35,006 nucleotides of DNA from Candidatus Hydrogenedens sp. (GTDB taxonomy: Bacteria; Hydrogenedentota; Hydrogenedentia; Hydrogenedentales; Hydrogenedentaceae). Location of the stretch: the NCBI GenBank assembly GCA_035361075.1, contig DAOSBX010000037.1, positions 1 through 35,006 of the forward strand, read 5' to 3'. A model generated the notes under the pieces. The model did not search any database and was not told the origin of the DNA. It worked only from the letters and a program-made list of their open reading frames with translations. Below, in pieces: positions 33,941-35,006 of the stretch. Numbering within the stretch: position 1 is the first letter of the stretch; each line of letters starts with the position of its first letter. The position numbers were made by a program, and so were the translations under genes.

Positions 33941-34783
33941 TTACTCACAGAAGATGTATTTGATAATCTTATCCGCCTCATGGTAATCAGGAATAAGAAT
34001 ATCTGCACCTGCACGAAGCAACCTCTGCCTCTTATGCATATCCCAGCCATATCCCTTCTTCTCATCCGATGCCACACCCAAAGCAATTCCACCTTGCTCT
34101 TTAACATTCCTCAACTCTACAGGACCATCACCAATCGCCATAACCTCCGGACCATGAAGATTATGCACCGCTATAATCTCACGAATAACCTTCTCCTTTG
34201 AATACTCTTCTATACTCGGCAATGCACCCCAAATCTCCTCAAAATACGAATCCACACCCAAAACACTTGCCTCATGACGAACATCTTCACGGTCAGTCCC
34301 ACTAAACACATACATAATAACGCCTCGCTTCTTAAGTTCTTCAAGAAAATACAATACATTACGCACCGTAACCTGCTCAATAGTCAACTCCCCATTTTGT
34401 AACTTCCGAATTCGCTCCCGCACAGGAATAAGCAACCGCTCATTATAAATCGCCTTATAACCCCATTCATCCAATATCTTATCCTCCGGTACTAACCCAT
34501 GAGCACGAACCATCTGAACCAGCCTCTGCATCTGGAAAATCGTTTGAATACCCGTCGTCTCCTCTATCATCTCCGCTACTTCTTTCTCAATCTCCGCCGT
34601 AGGCTCATGTTCACCACATATCATCTCCACACACATCGGACCCATAATATTCTGCCACCCCTCACGAAGAAGACTAATAGTCCCATCAAAATCAAAAAGA
34701 ATATGCTTTACACGACCTAATGTAATATTCGGATTTACAACCTCAATCTCTGTCTCGGGCAAAAATGTCTGTGATACTGACAT
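33941..34783 (-). CDS. HAD-superfamily hydrolase
   Basis: A 280-residue cytoplasmic phosphatase-like protein. Motif I is ILFDFDGTIS (the nucleophile is the first Asp), motif II is MYVFSGTDRED, and motifs III and IV fall around KEKVIREII and VMAIGDGPVELRNVKEQGG. A helical cap domain of about 100 residues lies between motifs I and II, as in phosphoglycolate phosphatase-type (C1 cap) enzymes. AGGAG precedes the ATG. It converges with the SDR-aminotransferase gene (40 bases apart), so a sugar-phosphate substrate is possible but not shown. Confidence 0.8.
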   Translation of the reverse strand: MSVSQTFLPETEIEVVNPNITLGRVKHILFDFDGTISLLREGWQNIMGPMCVEMICGEHEPTAEIEKEVAEMIEETTGIQTIFQMQRLVQMVRAHGLVPEDKILDEWGYKAIYNERLLIPVRERIRKLQNGELTIEQVTVRNVLYFLEELKKRGVIMYVFSGTDREDVRHEASVLGVDSYFEEIWGALPSIEEYSKEKVIREIIAVHNLHGPEVMAIGDGPVELRNVKEQGGIALGVASDEKKGYGWDMHKRQRLLRAGADILIPDYHEADKIIKYIFCE

Positions 34784-34873
34784 AAAAACACTCCTATTAC
34801 ATCGTTAAACTGGGAGTACAAGAAGATACATTATAACAAAAATGACCCTCTCAAGAATAACCACCCTAACATC

Positions 34874-35005
34874 TCAATGCTTCCACAATCTCTTTTCACC
34901 CAAACTCCCTAATCTACTATCACGTATCACGCCTTTCATAAACAAATAGATATTTGTTTTATCAAACTCATCCATCCTCACTGGGTCATTAAAACCATCT
35001 GCTTT
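34874..35005 (-). CDS. 3' end of an unidentified gene (partial)
   Basis: A minus-strand reading frame is open from the right edge for 43 codons and ends in TGA at 34874. The text (KADGFNDPVRMDEFDKTNIY, then LFMKGVIRDSRLGSLGEKRL and WKH) has the mixed composition of a real protein end and runs in the same direction as the HAD gene 90 bases downstream. I do not recognise the family. It could be a chance open frame given its shortness. Confidence 0.45.
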   Translation of the reverse strand, partial: KADGFNDPVRMDEFDKTNIYLFMKGVIRDSRLGSLGEKRLWKH

Positions 35006-35006
35006 A

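Overview
The window is a piece of an AT-rich bacterial chromosome with mostly housekeeping genes. The organism looks like a Gram-negative-type bacterium: it has a sedoheptulose-7-phosphate isomerase for heptose synthesis, exported Tat and Sec enzymes, and a murC-ftsQ-ftsZ division cluster. The set of exported ThuA, DUF1080 and Gfo/Idh/MocA sugar enzymes is typical of the PVC superphylum and of candidate phyla such as Hydrogenedentota or Sumerlaeota. This placement is an inference from gene content and is not resolved.

Layout. 1-576 (minus): a tRNA array Thr(UGU)-Tyr(GUA)-Gly(UCC)-Thr(GGU) leading into tuf, with a strong sigma70-type promoter. 838-2555 (plus): gmhA-like isomerase and malate dehydrogenase. 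2656-6723 (minus): a four-gene operon of ThuA-like protein, sugar-isomerase/DUF1080 fusion, Tat-exported Gfo/Idh/MocA oxidoreductase and DUF2703 protein, probably for 3-keto-glycoside breakdown. 6849-9035 (plus): GT39-like membrane glycosyltransferase with its own promoter. 9472-14749 (plus): rpsD, a clear terminator, a divergent purA, and mfd. 14887-14953: a pair of inverted REP-like hairpins. 15109-17043 (minus): glnA and glnB behind a 16-of-16-spaced sigma54 promoter. 17383-21841 (plus): FmdB-type zinc ribbon protein, then argD-argF-argG-eda. 21952-25164 (plus): a large hybrid histidine kinase. 25165-29943 (minus): murC-ftsQ-ftsZ-pilT, tightly packed and without ftsA. 30031-31645 (minus): small GGQ release-factor-like protein and a CE15-like esterase. 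31723-33900 (plus): an epimerase-aminotransferase fusion. 33941-35005 (minus): HAD hydrolase and the 3' end of another gene.

How the parts relate. Nitrogen assimilation (glnA, glnB) and arginine synthesis (argDFG) sit next to each other but are transcribed apart, the first probably by RpoN. The exported sugar locus has the chemistry expected of a redox route for glycosides: oxidation by the Gfo enzyme, then cleavage by the DUF1080 and isomerase-like domains. The fusion at 31723 would couple an NDP-sugar SDR step to transamination in one polypeptide. No CRISPR array, insertion sequence, prophage or rRNA gene was seen. The strongest candidates for something new are the 3-keto-glycoside locus with its domain fusion, the SDR-aminotransferase fusion whose catalytic Tyr is Phe, and the ftsZ-pilT coupling.
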